A DNA stretch of 64,000 nucleotides from Pseudeuparius sepicola (lineage: Eukaryota > Arthropoda > Insecta > Coleoptera > Anthribidae): assembly GCA_963920635.1 (NCBI GenBank), contig OY987302.1, positions 39,621,500-39,685,499 of the forward strand, given 5' to 3'. The position numbers were made by a program, and so were the translations under genes. The notes beneath the pieces were generated by a model. The model did not search any database and had not been told where the DNA came from. It saw only the letters and a list, made by a program, of their open reading frames with translations. Numbering within the stretch: position 1 is the first letter of the stretch; each line of letters starts with the position of its first letter. Positions 23,159 through 34,474 of this stretch are shown here, piece after piece.

Positions 23159-25605
23159 CATTATCTACTTATCCATACAACTAAACTATTGACAAAATGA
23201 CAAACAGTAGCTTTACTTATGAATTGTTCGGCGTTCTTCGTAAAAATTGCTGCAGAGAGCCTTGCAGCTCAGTGGCTAAAATAATTAGGTATGTTTTGGT
23301 TTTTGTCGTCGATATGCCGCCTCTGATTTTTTATTAATTTGGTCTCCATTCATTGTTGATTGACTTCTTTATCTAGGTATAGCGTATAGCCCACTAATTT
23401 CTTCCAATGAAAATGTGAAGAAGTTGTGGGTTTTGGTATTAGGTATAAGCATTGATTAAGGTATTCGGACCTTTATTCAATGGTATAAGTAAATAAAAAG
23501 CGTTTATTAGAAATCTGTATTAAAAACGAAATAAAATATACAAAAATATACCTACTCTAAAAAATTAGATACTTCTCGAATTACTTGTTCCTAGCACAGC
23601 AATCGGATTTATCCTATGCAGCATCACTAAAAATAAATAAAATACATATAATAATAATAATAATTATTGTTTTTAAAAGTCCCTCCCAATAAACAAAATC
23701 TTGTAATTCTAATATAACCTCCATGTAATTTTGTTACAATGTAAGGATGTTTGAGATATAAATGTTCTGTGTCCTGTTGACGTAACATTGTAAGAAAAAA
23801 TTTTGTTCGCATCAGCAAGGTTATAGACCGTCAGATAGTGACAGATTTACGTACCCCATTTTCGCATATAAGCCTCGAAGAGGGTTGAAGAGTAATACCT
23901 ACATCGATACCAGTGGCCCCTGGGGATAACATAATATGGAAATTCGATTTTCCTGAACAGGGTGAATCACTTTTTTGTAGCAGGACTTTAATAGGTGATA
24001 GATCTTCAAAAAATAACGGCACTTTTTCGTATAAACCCAGATACAAGCAATGACCAATGACATTTAATATTTCTTAAAGATAAAGAAAAATTAAAAAATA
24101 AAGAAGCTGTATGAACCAGGCTAAAGTAATGGCAAAAATTTTTTTTCGCAAAATAGAAAAAAAATTGTTACCTACACAACCATTCAAGTAATATTCCTGA
24201 ATATTTGGTTTTTTGAAATAACTTCTGGTTATAGCGGAAGTGAAAGTGATTTTCTCTATTTTACAACTTTATTTTGCAAAAAAAATTTAGCGATAACTTT
24301 GTTACCGACCCCCGTATACAAAATCCGAGTACAACATCGAATTCCTCTTAATTTTTACTACAAAATCGTTTTTTGAATGGCGATTTTATGTTCACCTGTC
24401 TCCTTGTAACACACTTTTTCCGCACCCTGTACCTACTGGTCCCAAGTCAAGGTGGACTCTTATTTTCTGAAGAGATAGACAAAAAGTGGCTTAGGTGTCC
24501 ATGATTATATTTTCGAGAAAAGTTCAATGCCACAAATCGCACTCTCATATTCGTTTAGCAGATACAGGGTGTTTCTCGTTTTGTCGAGATTCTTAACTTA
24601 ACCATAACTTTTCTGTTTGATAGTCCAGAGAAATTTCACAAAAAAAAGCTCCCAACTTCAGAAGAATTCCTGAAAGCTTGATTTTGGTATGAACTTTGAT
24701 ACTGTGGTTCTAAAGTCTCCATTGGTCGGAGAATGGCTATAAATTTTACGCGGGGTCAAAGGTCACCACAAAAATTTTTCGTGGATATCTCCATATCCGC
24801 CACCTTTACAAAAGAAACATTGATTATCAAATTCAAAATAAGCTTTTTTAATAACATTTAGATCAGTAGATGACAGTCAGAAAGATGAGTCGAAATCTTG
24901 TGGACTTTTAAAAATGGTGAGAACGAGAACAGTGGGGCTAGACAGATAAACACGTAAGAAACACAAATAAAATGCATCTTTTAAAAATTTTGAAATAGAA
25001 CAAATAAATGAAAACTGAACCTATAATTTCTCAATTACAGCAACACATTCCAAAATACAGGTACTTTTTTAATATTAGACCCTCCTTATTTTTTGTATAA
25101 ATTAGAATTATGAAGTTTATTTAAATCTTTCGAAAAGTTAGCAAAGAAATAATTCTACATTGCTAACAGAAAATGTTTGGCATCAATATCGACATAAAAA
25201 CTAACCATATATTTTACAAAAAAGAAAAGCAACGGCTTTTTGGCACTAAAAATTTCGACATCTGGTAATATCATACCAGCATCCAAGATCTAATCTATTT
25301 ATTTTAATTGATAATAACTTTTAGGATTACATTGCATATTGTTTTTAATTAAATACGATTTAAGAAATTAGTATAATATGTAATATTCAAATCAGATCGA
25401 TACCTAGACAAAGGCCGAAATCAGAAGATCTACTGAAAAACGAGTATATCTGGCAACGCTGTGTGGCTGACAAATCTGAAATCGTGCGTGCGCCTCATAT
25501 ACATAAAAAATATTAAATATACTGCTGATGGTGTTACTGCGCGCTGATTTGCTCTGCGGAATAAAGAGATGAAAAACGCGGCCATTTGTTACTACCTATG
25601 GGATG
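23159..25605. other. Non-coding; fragments of ACAGGGTG-type repeats
   Basis: An imperfect inverted pair lies at about 24127-24165 and 24262-24310 (GCAAAATA flanked by A/T runs). ACACCCTGTAC-like and ACAGGGTGTTTC end motifs occur at 24415 and 24563. (TAA)n-rich sequence is at about 23645-23665. No gene is recognised. Confidence 0.45.
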
Positions 25606-25619
25606 GTTGCCATGGAAAC
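25606..25619. promoter_or_regulatory. X-box (RFX-binding) consensus match
   Basis: GTTGCCATGGAAAC matches the palindromic X-box pattern (GTTNCC, AT spacer, GGNAAC) bound by RFX factors, which drive ciliary genes in insects. The 20-bp context ATGGTTGCCATGGAAACCAT is palindromic apart from one symmetric mismatch. It lies about 290 bp upstream of the candidate start codon at 25898. That it is a functional site is inference. Confidence 0.4.
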
Positions 25620-25740
25620 CATTCACCATTCGAAGACTCATTCCTAATGTTTCCCTGCCAACAGGCTCGAAGTCGAGTTGCCTACCTGATATTTCTTATT
25701 CCGGCGAACTCGCTGGGATATAAATTTACATTCTATGGTT

Positions 25741-25768
25741 GACTGAAATAGGTAATCCTATTTCAGTC
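25741..25768. repeat. Perfect 12-bp hairpin, 4-nt loop
   Basis: GACTGAAATAGG, loop TAAT, then the exact complement. It lies between the X-box and the candidate first exon. Confidence 0.85.
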
Positions 25769-25897
25769 CATGATTCTATACATAATGTTTTGCATTGGTT
25801 ACTGCACATTTTAAGTCCTATAGTTTAAACCATTTTTTCCTCTTTTTTGCTCTGTTCACTAGCTGTGGGAATTAAATTTTGCGCCTTTTCATCTAGC

Positions 25898-26010
25898 ATG
25901 GGTGATTACAAGTGGCGTCTAAACGAGTTGGGAAATGTCCGCAGGTCGGACCTGTCTCTTCATCACTTCACCAGTATAGGTACATTTTTTCTCCACGAGC
26001 ATTCGTGGAT
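25898..26010 (+). CDS. Candidate first coding exon of an unidentified gene
   Basis: An ATG at 25898 opens a frame of 37 codons starting MGDYKWRLNELGNV and reaching FFLHEHSW. It is followed at 26011 by GTAAGTAT, a strong donor that would end the exon in phase 2. Composition is more balanced than the flanks and the peptide is of ordinary complexity. An X-box lies upstream, which would fit a gene expressed in ciliated sensory neurons or sperm. I do not recognise the product and could not place the next exon, so this rests on a start codon, an open frame, a donor and an upstream site. Confidence 0.35.
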
Positions 26011-26422
26011 GTAAGTATTCTAAAATCATTTTTAATAATAGAACTTAAAAATTCTCACTCTAGAGCGAGATGATTTATTCTTAAATACTTGCTTCTCGAG
26101 TGTTTTGCATGTTAAGGATCTTAATATAATTTTTGTAATCTATTACACATAAATAAGCAATATAATAATAATAGGGATACTAATATTTCGTACTAATAAT
26201 AATAAATCATTGCATTATTTTATATATTTTCATTCCATAACAAGACAATGAATGAATATACGCTAATCGAACTAAACACCTCATAGAGTGCCATGGCAAA
26301 GTCTAGAGATTTGGCCATGGATTTCAAGACTGTCAACCTCGCTGTCAACCTCGCTGTCAACAATAGCGGCGTGGGGGTGCGCATCATAATAAGTATTTTC
26401 GAACTGTTTTAAGTTAAATAAA

Positions 26423-26527
26423 ATGAGTGAAAAATCGAGTGATTTTGATATGGAATTTGATAATACTCCACCTGAAATTACATTCACGAATGGTCGTGGA
26501 GAAAATACAGTCTGTTACTGTTACTGA
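26423..26527 (+). other. Short ORF, 34 codons, unassigned
   Basis: The frame reads MSEKSSDFDMEFDNTPPEIT and is acidic and Ser-rich, like the N-terminus of many transposon or nuclear proteins. The stop is at 26525. There is no supporting splice signal, and a chance ORF cannot be excluded. Confidence 0.2.
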
Positions 26528-27214
26528 GTATCGAATTTTTTCATTCTAACCTCATTACAGAATCTACTATTATGTGAGTATAAAATATGGTGCGCATGCA
26601 CAACACAGTTTCCTAACCACGCCAAATTTGGCCGAAGCTAAACACGCCTCTCGCTGATAGATTCGAAAAAATGCCCGCGATTTGCCAATTATTGCAGCGT
26701 TGTCGGGTATTTTCGAATTCCGGGACAATCCCAGGTCCCGCGGTATTTCCTTTTGACCAGGACGCATCTTTTGAATCAGGGATGATCCCGGTGATTCCAG
26801 GATGGGTGGCAAGTGGCAATCCCAGGTATCCCAGGTAGACCTACTCTACTTTTGTTTTTGTTTGAAAAATTTATTAGAAAGTATATTATGAATTTGGTTG
26901 TTAATTAAGTTTTTATTCAAAACAGGAGTTACTTATCTCAGTAATTAATATCAATCTGTTTCAATCTGTATGCTTTCCTTTCCATCTTCTATCTTCTTCT
27001 TCATTTTCTCCTTCTGCTGTCTCCTGTATTTCCACAGATCCAGTCAGGAAAAACGAACAGTATGCACTTCCAACAGCATGTCGATCCAGCTTTTTGTGGG
27101 ATCGTATCGGGATTCGAATGCATGAACGGTGATCTCATAGAGTTGAGACTTGTGCGCTGTTATTATACGTCAAATGTCCACATTTGGGAGCCTTTCTGGT
27201 TTGTGGTTTTTCAA
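26528..27214. other. Non-coding, includes a pyrimidine-rich tract
   Basis: CCCGGTGATTCCAGGAT-like palindromic fragments occur at 26770-26840, and a TTC/TCC-rich tract at about 26970-27035. ORFs on the minus strand (26570-26819) have no domain. Confidence 0.4.
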
Positions 27215-27420
27215 AACATAACCTCGAGTCTTTCCTGGCACCCACGCTTTGGCAACATACGTCGTGGGTTCGATTCCCACCGCGCCAGTGCCTTGGGTGT
27301 TGTGTGTTTGTCTTTAGGTTTAAGGAAGTGTCCCCAATTAAAAAGAAGGTGGCGAATGCCCCATAATAGCTCGAAAAGAGCAGAGCAGAGGCCACAAAGG
27401 CAAATAATAAAAAAATAATC
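27215..27420 (+). repeat. tRNA-derived SINE-like sequence
   Basis: GTGGGTTCGATTCCCAC at 27265-27281 has the form of a tRNA T-arm with a consensus B-box (GGTTCGATTCC, 27267-27277), followed by CGCGCCA like an acceptor end. A full cloverleaf is absent: no D-arm or matching 5' acceptor strand is found. The downstream sequence continues past the tRNA end as in a SINE body (TGTTGTGTGTTTGTC). Confidence 0.5.
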
Positions 27421-27814
27421 TTGACACTTGGTTGTCCTTTTTGTTTGCTATTTGAACTACTAAGATAAGGAAAAAAATATGAAATATTAGTTTGCTTTTT
27501 GACTAGAATTGGTATCAGCCTCAATTAATTCAACACGGAACTTTTGGCGTGAAAAACAGTTGCTATGCTGACAATTGGCAATGCGGGAAGTAAAATAAAT
27601 GTGCTTGCCTTATTGGGTGGCAAAAGGTATCCAAACAACGAAATCTAGAACTTCGTAGAAAGCAAAATGAAGGAAAGAGGATCAGTGCAAAAAGTGTGGT
27701 TCAAATTAAAAATAAATGGAAGGCTTTAAAAATTTTGGCACATTTATTTATTCTCCACCGTGAATAGTGCTCGAATAAAATTTTGTTGAGCTGACAAAGC
27801 TTTATTTAGACGAA

Positions 27815-28412
27815 GACATAAAATGGTTATTTATGTACCAAGGCACTGAAGTTTATTTGAGGTTTATTTGCCTCGGTCAGAGGCCTCGGCAACTAAATTC
27901 CACGTGAGTCATAATAAGTTGAACTTCAGTGCCTTGGTACATATTATAGTTTTTTTGAAATCGGAAAAACAAAGTTTTATTGGGCAAGAAAATAATAATA
28001 AGGGATCACCCGTCCATGAACCGACTACACGCGGCGTTGCTTGACTTTGACGATCGCTCTATCTAGGTCAAGTAAGACAAGACACGGCACCTTCGTACAG
28101 AAAAACCAAACTGCTGCTTCTTGTGCAGCCAACAATAATCTATTGATATTCAAACCTACTAAAATATGTATACTGAAGGATTGCGCTTCTATAGGAAACA
28201 ATTTCGCAATGTGTAAGACGAAAAGTTAAATGGGCCTTTATCGGCCGGGTTTTGAATATTTGGTCACTTTTGACGGGCGATTTCTCCGCGTCTGACGTTT
28301 GATGTTTACATCTCGCCAAGGCCTACTTATTGAAAATGTAATGTAGCCCATTATTGTACGATTTCTGTGCTTTTAATGACGATTTTGGGACACTTCACTG
28401 CCGATTTCAAGA
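27815..28412 (+). repeat. Dispersed repeat, direct relative of 45320-45805
   Basis: Shared blocks include GGATCACCCGTCCATGAACC, CTATTGATATTCAAACCTAC and GACGATTTTGGGACAC. An internal inverted pair (TGTACCAAGGCACTGAAG near 27836 and its complement near 27930) forms a hairpin in this copy. ORFs at 28041-28229 and 45328-45585 are corresponding parts of the two copies and show no known domain. Confidence 0.75.
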
Positions 28413-28739
28413 AAAATTAATTAAAAGTGTTCTTACTAACCCTAAGATTACTTATAAAATCATCAACATCTTCTGTAAAATGCAATAAAACTGCTCGCTC
28501 CCACCAATCCTAAATTCGGTTTTTACGTCAGCATAAAAAAACTCTAGTTGGCGTTACAAAAAGAATATAGGACATAAGCGTCACGCAGTTTTCAAAAATA
28601 TACATATTATTTTACAAGCAACATAATATTTCATATTTAAGGTTTTTTAAGGTTGTCGTCGAACACGACGTAAAAGTTAATGCACCTTATTATAATATTG
28701 TCAAAAGTTCCAGTGGCATACCCAGACATTGGCCTTGGA

Positions 28740-28755
28740 GGGGGGGGGGGGGGGG
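28740..28755. repeat. G16 homopolymer tract
   Basis: A run of 16 G follows CAGTGGCATACCCAGACATT. A mirror case, C12 at 30791-30802 followed by GTGGGTACGCCACTG, shows that both belong to one dispersed repeat family in opposite orientation. Confidence 0.85.
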
Positions 28756-28989
28756 AGAAAAAAAATATTCAAGAATTTTAGTTATTGAAACTGATCACTG
28801 TGGGCGTTGACAATTTTTTGGGAAAGGTAATTATTGTTTCCCGTGGTGTATGGTGTATGAGAAATCTACAATAATTAGTAATACAGAACATTCATTGTTC
28901 TACATTTCGCCAAATATTTAAGACAGGGGAACTTTGCTGTTTACAAATATATTGTCATTATTCTTCTTCCAAAAGATGGTGCATAAATT

Positions 28990-29230
28990 TCAGATGGTAA
29001 AGTACATATATTTTTGTTGAATATGTCTTGGAAAAATATTATTTGAACGACAACGTAGTAGAAAATTTCTTCTATTAATAAAAAGGGCTAGTTTCTTCAA
29101 AGCTTTGGCCAATTGTTTCATTAATATGGTGGTATCATATCCATATTCCTTTGAAATATCTTCGTAGAAACCTATTTCCATCTGGTTGGTTATAAATATA
29201 TTGTCTTTTCTTGTCCACTATTATTAAATA
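28990..29230 (-). pseudogene. Penelope-like element fragment (N-terminal region)
   Basis: The minus-strand frame reads ISKEYGYDTTILMKQLAKAL, then LALFINRRNFLLRCRSNNIF and PRHI. The R-x-FLLRCR-x-x-N-I-x-P pattern resembles the conserved N-terminal region of Penelope-like retroelement proteins. Together with the ribozyme-like motif just upstream on the same strand (29286-29326), this suggests the start of an inverted, truncated copy. Family assignment rests on motif resemblance. Confidence 0.5.
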
Positions 29231-29285
29231 TGTAATTGAAAGATGGTTCTTCGGTTTAGGACAGTTCTTTAAAAAATTACAACAC

Positions 29286-29326
29286 TATCTTTTGCAAGCT
29301 TTCGCAAAAAATATTTGCTTCATCAG
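29286..29326 (-). ncRNA. Hammerhead-ribozyme-like core (Penelope-like element)
   Basis: On the minus strand the order CTGATGA, then a GCAAA/TTTGC helix II, then GAAA, then GCTTGCAAAAGATA reproduces the conserved hammerhead core. Hammerheads are known in Penelope-like element terminal repeats. Helix III would be short with a mismatch and I could not pair helix I, so activity is doubtful. Confidence 0.4.
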
Positions 29327-29429
29327 ACTAAAATAAATTAAAGAAATATACAAAATTGATAAATTAAAACTAATATAGAATCAGAACTTAACAAAGAGAG
29401 AAGAATATTAGCCTTAATGTAAAAATAAT

Positions 29430-29705
29430 TACGAAAAGAATTGGACAAACTAAAAATTATTTAAAAAATCGTATGAATGATCATAGTAGAGATTGCAATA
29501 ATAATAATAATAACCATACAGCTTTAGCTAATCATCATAATTTAACTAATCACAATTTTGATTTAACTAAACCATTAGTCCTTAACCTTGAACAAAATTA
29601 TCAATAAAGACTTATAAAAGAATCTATATAAATTCTGATCCAAAATTCAATAAATTTTCGTACTGATGTAAATAATCTAAGCGTAATTTATTCTAATTTG
29701 ATTTC
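29430..29705 (+). pseudogene. Penelope-like element GIY-YIG endonuclease relic
   Basis: The translated stretch IGQTKNYLKNRMNDHSRD matches the end of the GIY-YIG module (xIGQT-x3-LK-x-R-x-x-EH-like). It is followed by ALANHHNLTNHNFDL and, after frame breaks, FRTDVNNLSVIYSNLI, the usual C-terminal tail of Penelope-like proteins. Stops and shifts interrupt it. It is oriented plus, opposite to the fragment at 28990-29230. Confidence 0.6.
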
Positions 29706-30000
29706 TTCTATTCCTAATAAAATTACTACCCAAAATTAAAATTATAATTAAATTTAACATCATAGATTGTACTATTTTTACAACTCTGCTCAATTTATAT
29801 ATTGGCCTCTCTACTTTTTTACACCTTTTACCTTTTTCATTGTTGTGTGACTTTTTATTAATTCTGACTTTATCAAATCAAATTGATATTTTTAACCCCA
29901 CATACAATCGTTTTTACAATTATTTTTACATTAAGGCTAATATTTTTCTCTCTTTGGTTTTAATTTATCAATTTTGTATATTTCTTTAATTTATTTTAGC

Positions 30001-30042
30001 CTGATGAAGCAAATATATTTTGCGAAAGCTTGCAAAAGATAG
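30001..30042 (+). ncRNA. Hammerhead-ribozyme-like core, second copy
   Basis: CTGATGA (30001-30007), helix II GCAAA/TTTGC with a 5-nt loop, then GAAA (30024-30027) and CTTGCAAAAG as a possible helix III. It is nearly identical to the minus-strand copy at 29286-29326, so the two flank the GIY-YIG relic as an inverted pair. Helix I is not evident. Confidence 0.4.
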
Positions 30043-31076
30043 AGTTGCAATTTAGCTGGTCTAACATTTGAAATGAATGGCAGAATGGCATGCCAATTTT
30101 AGATCATATATTTTTTTGTTAGCATAATATTTTCTTGCTATTGAAAAGGTTTAAATCTTAGTTTTAGTTGAATTGTTCATGTCTGCAATTGGAATAAAAA
30201 GGGTGTAGCAATTACCAACAGATATCTGAACATTATTATTGACACGACTTTTCCCCTCAATATATCTTTTTCCCCGATAAAAAATGTCGATAATTGGTAA
30301 GTAAAAATATATGGTTTTCACTATAGATTTGTCTAGGTATAAACAAAATTATCAATGAAATGTTTACTAACATAAGTTTGTTAATCCTTATGGATCCTAT
30401 TATCGACACTTATGTCGATAATAATTGGGCCTAGCCAAAACGTACTACAGCTGTCATTTTATGAAGAAAATATCTCATTTTACATAATATTAATTAATTT
30501 TAAACCTAAACACACACCATAACTGTTCTCCAGTATATTAAGGGTGCAAAAATCTGCTTCCAATGGCACGTACTCGAATTTACTTGACGCCCACCGATTA
30601 TTTTTGAGAAGTTTTTACGAATAACGAAATTACTATGCGCTTGCACATTGTTTCATTTGAGCGGTAAAGAATGAAAGAACCATAAACATAAGGGAAATAA
30701 GGGCTAATGTTCCTGAATATCTTGTTTCATTCAAAAAAACGGTTAAAAGTCTCGATAAATAGGACACTGTCGACTGTCGATAATTGGTATCCCCCCCCCC
30801 CCGTGGGTACGCCACTGAAAAGGTCTCTAAAAAGCCATATCGATTATAACTATTTACGCAAGTATATCGTAAGATCTGTGAAATTATGGCACGCCTATCC
30901 ACCGCATTTCGCTGCAGAAGTGACCAGCCGTCGAGTAGTGTAACCCATACAAGTATTGGTGACATTATATTAGGCGAGCATGCAGTAACTAGTCACTTGT
31001 TTTTACTACAACTTCTATCTTCTCTGTCTCCTTTTCCTCTTTTCACTACTAGTACCAGGTGCGGTTTAATATGGTT
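30043..31076. other. Non-coding; hairpin at 30398-30423
   Basis: TATTATCGACA, loop CTTA, and the exact complement form a perfect 11-bp stem at 30398-30423. TGTCGATAA also occurs at 30286 and 30775. The 110-codon minus ORF at 30633-30965 spans the C12 tract of a dispersed repeat and is not considered a gene. Confidence 0.45.
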
Positions 31077-31400
31077 AAGGGGGGGTTGCCCGCAGAAAAA
31101 GTGAGGTTAGATTTCGTATTTTCTTAAGTTGTATAGAATAAAATCTAATAACACTTTCTCTCGCAAAAATTTAGTACAAACATTTCTGTCTTGAATCATA
31201 AGATCTTAAAAGCATATGCACTGGAATTATTATTTTCCCCAAGGTTTTCATAACCTATAAAACAAAACACTGCTTATAAGATCTTATGATTCAAATTTAG
31301 ACAGAAATGTTTGTACTAAATTTTTGCCAGGTAAAATGTTATTAGATTTTATGCTATACAACTTAAAAAAATACGAAATCTAACCTCACTTTCTCTGTTA
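31077..31400. mobile_element. Foldback MITE (copy 2 of the 19313 family)
   Basis: Same structure and sequence as 19313-19643 (CATAAGATCTTAAAAGCATA, then GCACTGGAATTATTATTTTC), but arms differ from each other more and the right terminus is degraded. It has a short extra stretch (CCCCAAGGTT) in the spacer. Confidence 0.8.
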
Positions 31401-31589
31401 CTGGTAAAAATACCAGACTTATCAGCAGAAATCACCCGTATAAAATTCAAAGGTTTTTTCTGTTCCAAGTAACTTCATTTAGGTATACCATAGTTATTCC
31501 ACTTTTTTTATTAAAAATTAAAATGTTTCTTTGAATTCGATGCACAAGGCAGCTCTCTTTGAATTTTCACAACGGTATCTTCTTCTTAT

Positions 31590-33030
31590 AGTCCAAGAAA
31601 ATTGTCATTTTTTTTATAGAGGTAGAAAAAAATTCTTAACAGGTAGATATTTTCAGGGTTGGTTGTGGGTAGCGTTCTGAGTATAACCCCAAAAAATCAC
31701 CATCGAAGTCGTGTTACGAACCCCGCAATAGGGGTGGTTTTGCAAACTTTTTTTTGCATTTTTTTTTCTTATGTGCACATTATTACATTCTCTGCAACTC
31801 TCTTTGCCTCTCTCTTTGCCTTTTCACAAGGATATCTTCTTCTTGCTGTATAGTCCAAGAAAATTATCATTTTTTTATAGTGGTAGAAAAAAAAATTCTT
31901 AACAGGTACCTACTTAGATATTTTCAGGGTTGGTTGTGGGTAGCGTCCTGAGTATAACCCCAAAAAATCACCATCAAAGTCGTGTTACGAACCCCGCAAC
32001 AGGGGTGGTTTTGCAAACTTTTTTTGCATTTTTTTCTTATGTGTACATTTTTTCTTATGTGTACATTATTACATTCTCTACAACTTTCCTTTATTATGTT
32101 TTTAGTTAAAGTTCAATACTTCACGAGATATAGGTAAAACATCACCACTAGCTAAAGTGCGTTATAAGGTTGAAAAAAAATTCTTTAAAACAAGCTGATT
32201 TTTTTCAGGGTTAACTGGGGTTAACTTAGGGAGTGCACCCGAGTTAACCCTGAAAAAATCAGCTTGTTTTAAACAAATTTTGTTTCACCCTTATAAAGCA
32301 TTTTGGCTAGTGGTGTTCTTTTACCTATATCTCGTGAAGTATTGAAGTTAAAAAAATTCATAAGGGAAAGTTGTAGAGAATGTAATAATGTACACATAAG
32401 AAAAAAAAAATGTACACATAAGAAAAAAAAATGAAAAAAAAAAATGTTTGCAAAACCACTCTTATTGCGGAGTTCGTAACACGACATCGATGGTTATACC
32501 ATAGCTTAAGGAATAACTAGCTGCGACACTCTCTTTTTTTTACATGCTTTCTGTGGGAGCATTTTAGGCGGAGCCAGTTTTGGCGGCGGTGGGGCAGACG
32601 GCTGGTTGATTCGACCCGGTTGGACTGCGGACGTGACGAATCGGACAGGGTCGTATTGCAAAATATTTCAGGTTTAATTTTCAACTCAAAATATTAAGTG
32701 AAAAATGAATCATTAGACAAAAAATACTATCTATACGTTGTAACGGAATACGTGTAATGATTATGCGTGTCTCGTTCAACCAGCCGCTGCACAAGCCTCT
32801 CTGCCTTTGCCCATCCTTGGGAGAAAACGTTTAGTCCGGCCCCGATACGCTTCACTCCGGCTTCATTCCGCTAGACTCTGTTTTGACTCCCGCCGGGGGC
32901 TTGAGTGTCGCAGCTACCTATTACTTAAGCTATGGTTATACTCAGGTCGCTACCCACAACCAACCCTGAAAATATCTACCTGTTAAGAATTTTTTTCTCC
33001 ATGTATAATTTTCTTGGACTAGTAGAAAAA
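31590..33030. repeat. Direct plus inverted copies of one repeat, with an insertion
   Basis: The block containing AGGGTTGGTTGTGGGTAGCG and TCGTGTTACGAACCCCGCAA occurs at about 31657-31760 and 31925-32020 (direct). It occurs in reverse complement from about 32235 to 33000, that copy being split by the element at 32499-32935. The palindrome centre is near 32220 (GTTAACCCTGAAAAAATCAG and its mirror). Short ORFs here are hydrophobic T-rich reading of these repeats. Confidence 0.7.
32499..32935. mobile_element. Nonautonomous TIR element with TTATA target duplication
   Basis: The 33-bp terminal inverted repeats begin CCATAGCTTAAG and end AGCTGCGACACTC (32499-32531 and 32903-32935, five mismatches). 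Direct TTATA flanks lie at 32494-32498 and 32936-32940. It interrupts the inverted repeat copy around it. The interior is GC-richer than its surroundings and has no ORF. The superfamily is unclear: the duplication could be 5-7 bp because the TIR ends in GG. Confidence 0.75.
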
Positions 33031-33234
33031 CATAGGTAAGTCAACCAAAGTAACATTAAAGCCAATATTTCTAATAACAAAGCTGTATTATTTTTATTCA
33101 ATGCCCACATCGAATGGTGTAATAAAAATAAGAAAAAGCGGGCGAAAAAGATCTGGCAAAAAAACATTTCTCAATCTCCAAAAACACAATCTCATTATGA
33201 CAGACGACAGGCAGAAGAGTTGTTAAATGATGAA

Positions 33235-33640
33235 AATTTCAAATATAATTTTCGGTCCAACTTGACGGCAGCCCGAAAAGGCCGGCATTTTTTAAAATCC
33301 TTTGGGGAATATTTAGTGCTCGCCTAGTGCTGCGAGATGCTGTTGGAAATAATCGGAAAAATTTTCCTTCTCTTCAATCTCTTCCTGTAAATGTCAAATA
33401 AAATTTTCGGACCAACTGTGCGATGTTTATTGCTCGCCCAGTGCTGCCCGATGCTGTGGGAAATTTTCGGAAATTTTTCATTCTGTAAATGTCAAATAAA
33501 AATTTCGGGCCAACTTCACGGCAGCCGGACAAGGCCGGTATTTTTCAAACTCCTTTGGGCAATGTTTAGTGCTCGCCCAGTGCTCCGTGATGCTGTCGGA
33601 AATGTTCGGAAAATTTCCACCCTTTTTCAGTAATTGATTG
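33235..33640. repeat. Three diverged tandem units
   Basis: Units starting near 33235, 33391 and 33480 share CAAATAAAAATTTCGG-like starts, GCTCGCCCAGTGCTGC, GATGCTGT and GGAAATTTTCGGAAA. The middle unit lacks a segment with CGGCAGCC. Small ORFs on both strands arise from the array. Confidence 0.65.
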
Positions 33641-34474
33641 CCGATTTTCGAAAAATCTAATGTGTAATTAATTTCAAATAACATTTTTCTCTCACGCAAA
33701 AGAGACATGGAATATCCTAAATAATATAGCACAGAGGCGTGCTATGATCTGAAGGAATAGACTATATAGGTAAGTATTGCAAAACGTAGAATGAACATTA
33801 CCTATGCTATATTTAATGTTATTTTTTTCTGTTAAAAAATGAATTTAGATTATCTGATTCATAAAAGAATTTATTATTAATCTCTTATTAACCATGCGTA
33901 AGTCGCGCGGGTGTCAACAAGTTTTATTTTTTTCTGAAAAATCTGTCAAGTTTAGGACAAAAAGACGAGAGTTGCAAAAGTTTTTAAACGCATTTGTCAT
34001 TACAATTTTTTTTGTTTTGAAATTTTGACACGTTAAAAAATACTGGCGAAAAATAATTTAGGGGTTGGTTTTTTCAGCCCCATCCACTCATACTTTAGGG
34101 TTGAAAAAAATGTCACAAAATGTCATTCCATGAGTGCAACTCGTCCACCAAATTTCAACTTTCTACCTCTTTCCATAGTGGAGAAAATAAATAAAAATAC
34201 TTTTTACCCTGATATTTGGAGGGGTGTAACTCGGAGAGGGAGGGGTTTTGAGTAAATTTTGTTATGAAAGACCCCCCCTTAATTTTAACGGGAAAATCGC
34301 CCAGTAAAATATTTTTGTGCAATTTAGAAACACCCTGTATAAACGTCAATAGTAAAAGACGCCTTTTACGTTTAAAAGCTGAAGTGACGTTCAAATTTAG
34401 GAATGAATATAGACGTCACATAGAGGTTGAAGTGGGTGGAAGCTGGCCACCGTTTGCCGGGTTGGGCGTTTGAA
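33641..34474. other. Non-coding stretch
   Basis: ATGAAAGACCCCCCC at 34265 also occurs near 17667, marking a dispersed repeat. An ACACCCTGTAT end motif is at about 34331. No gene is recognised. Confidence 0.4.

Noticed and set aside
27241..27290. Possible tRNA gene with a consensus B-box
   Set aside because: No D-arm, anticodon arm or matching 5' acceptor strand is present; it fits a SINE.
30633..30965. 110-codon minus-strand ORF
   Set aside because: It runs through a C12 tract of a dispersed repeat and shows no domain.
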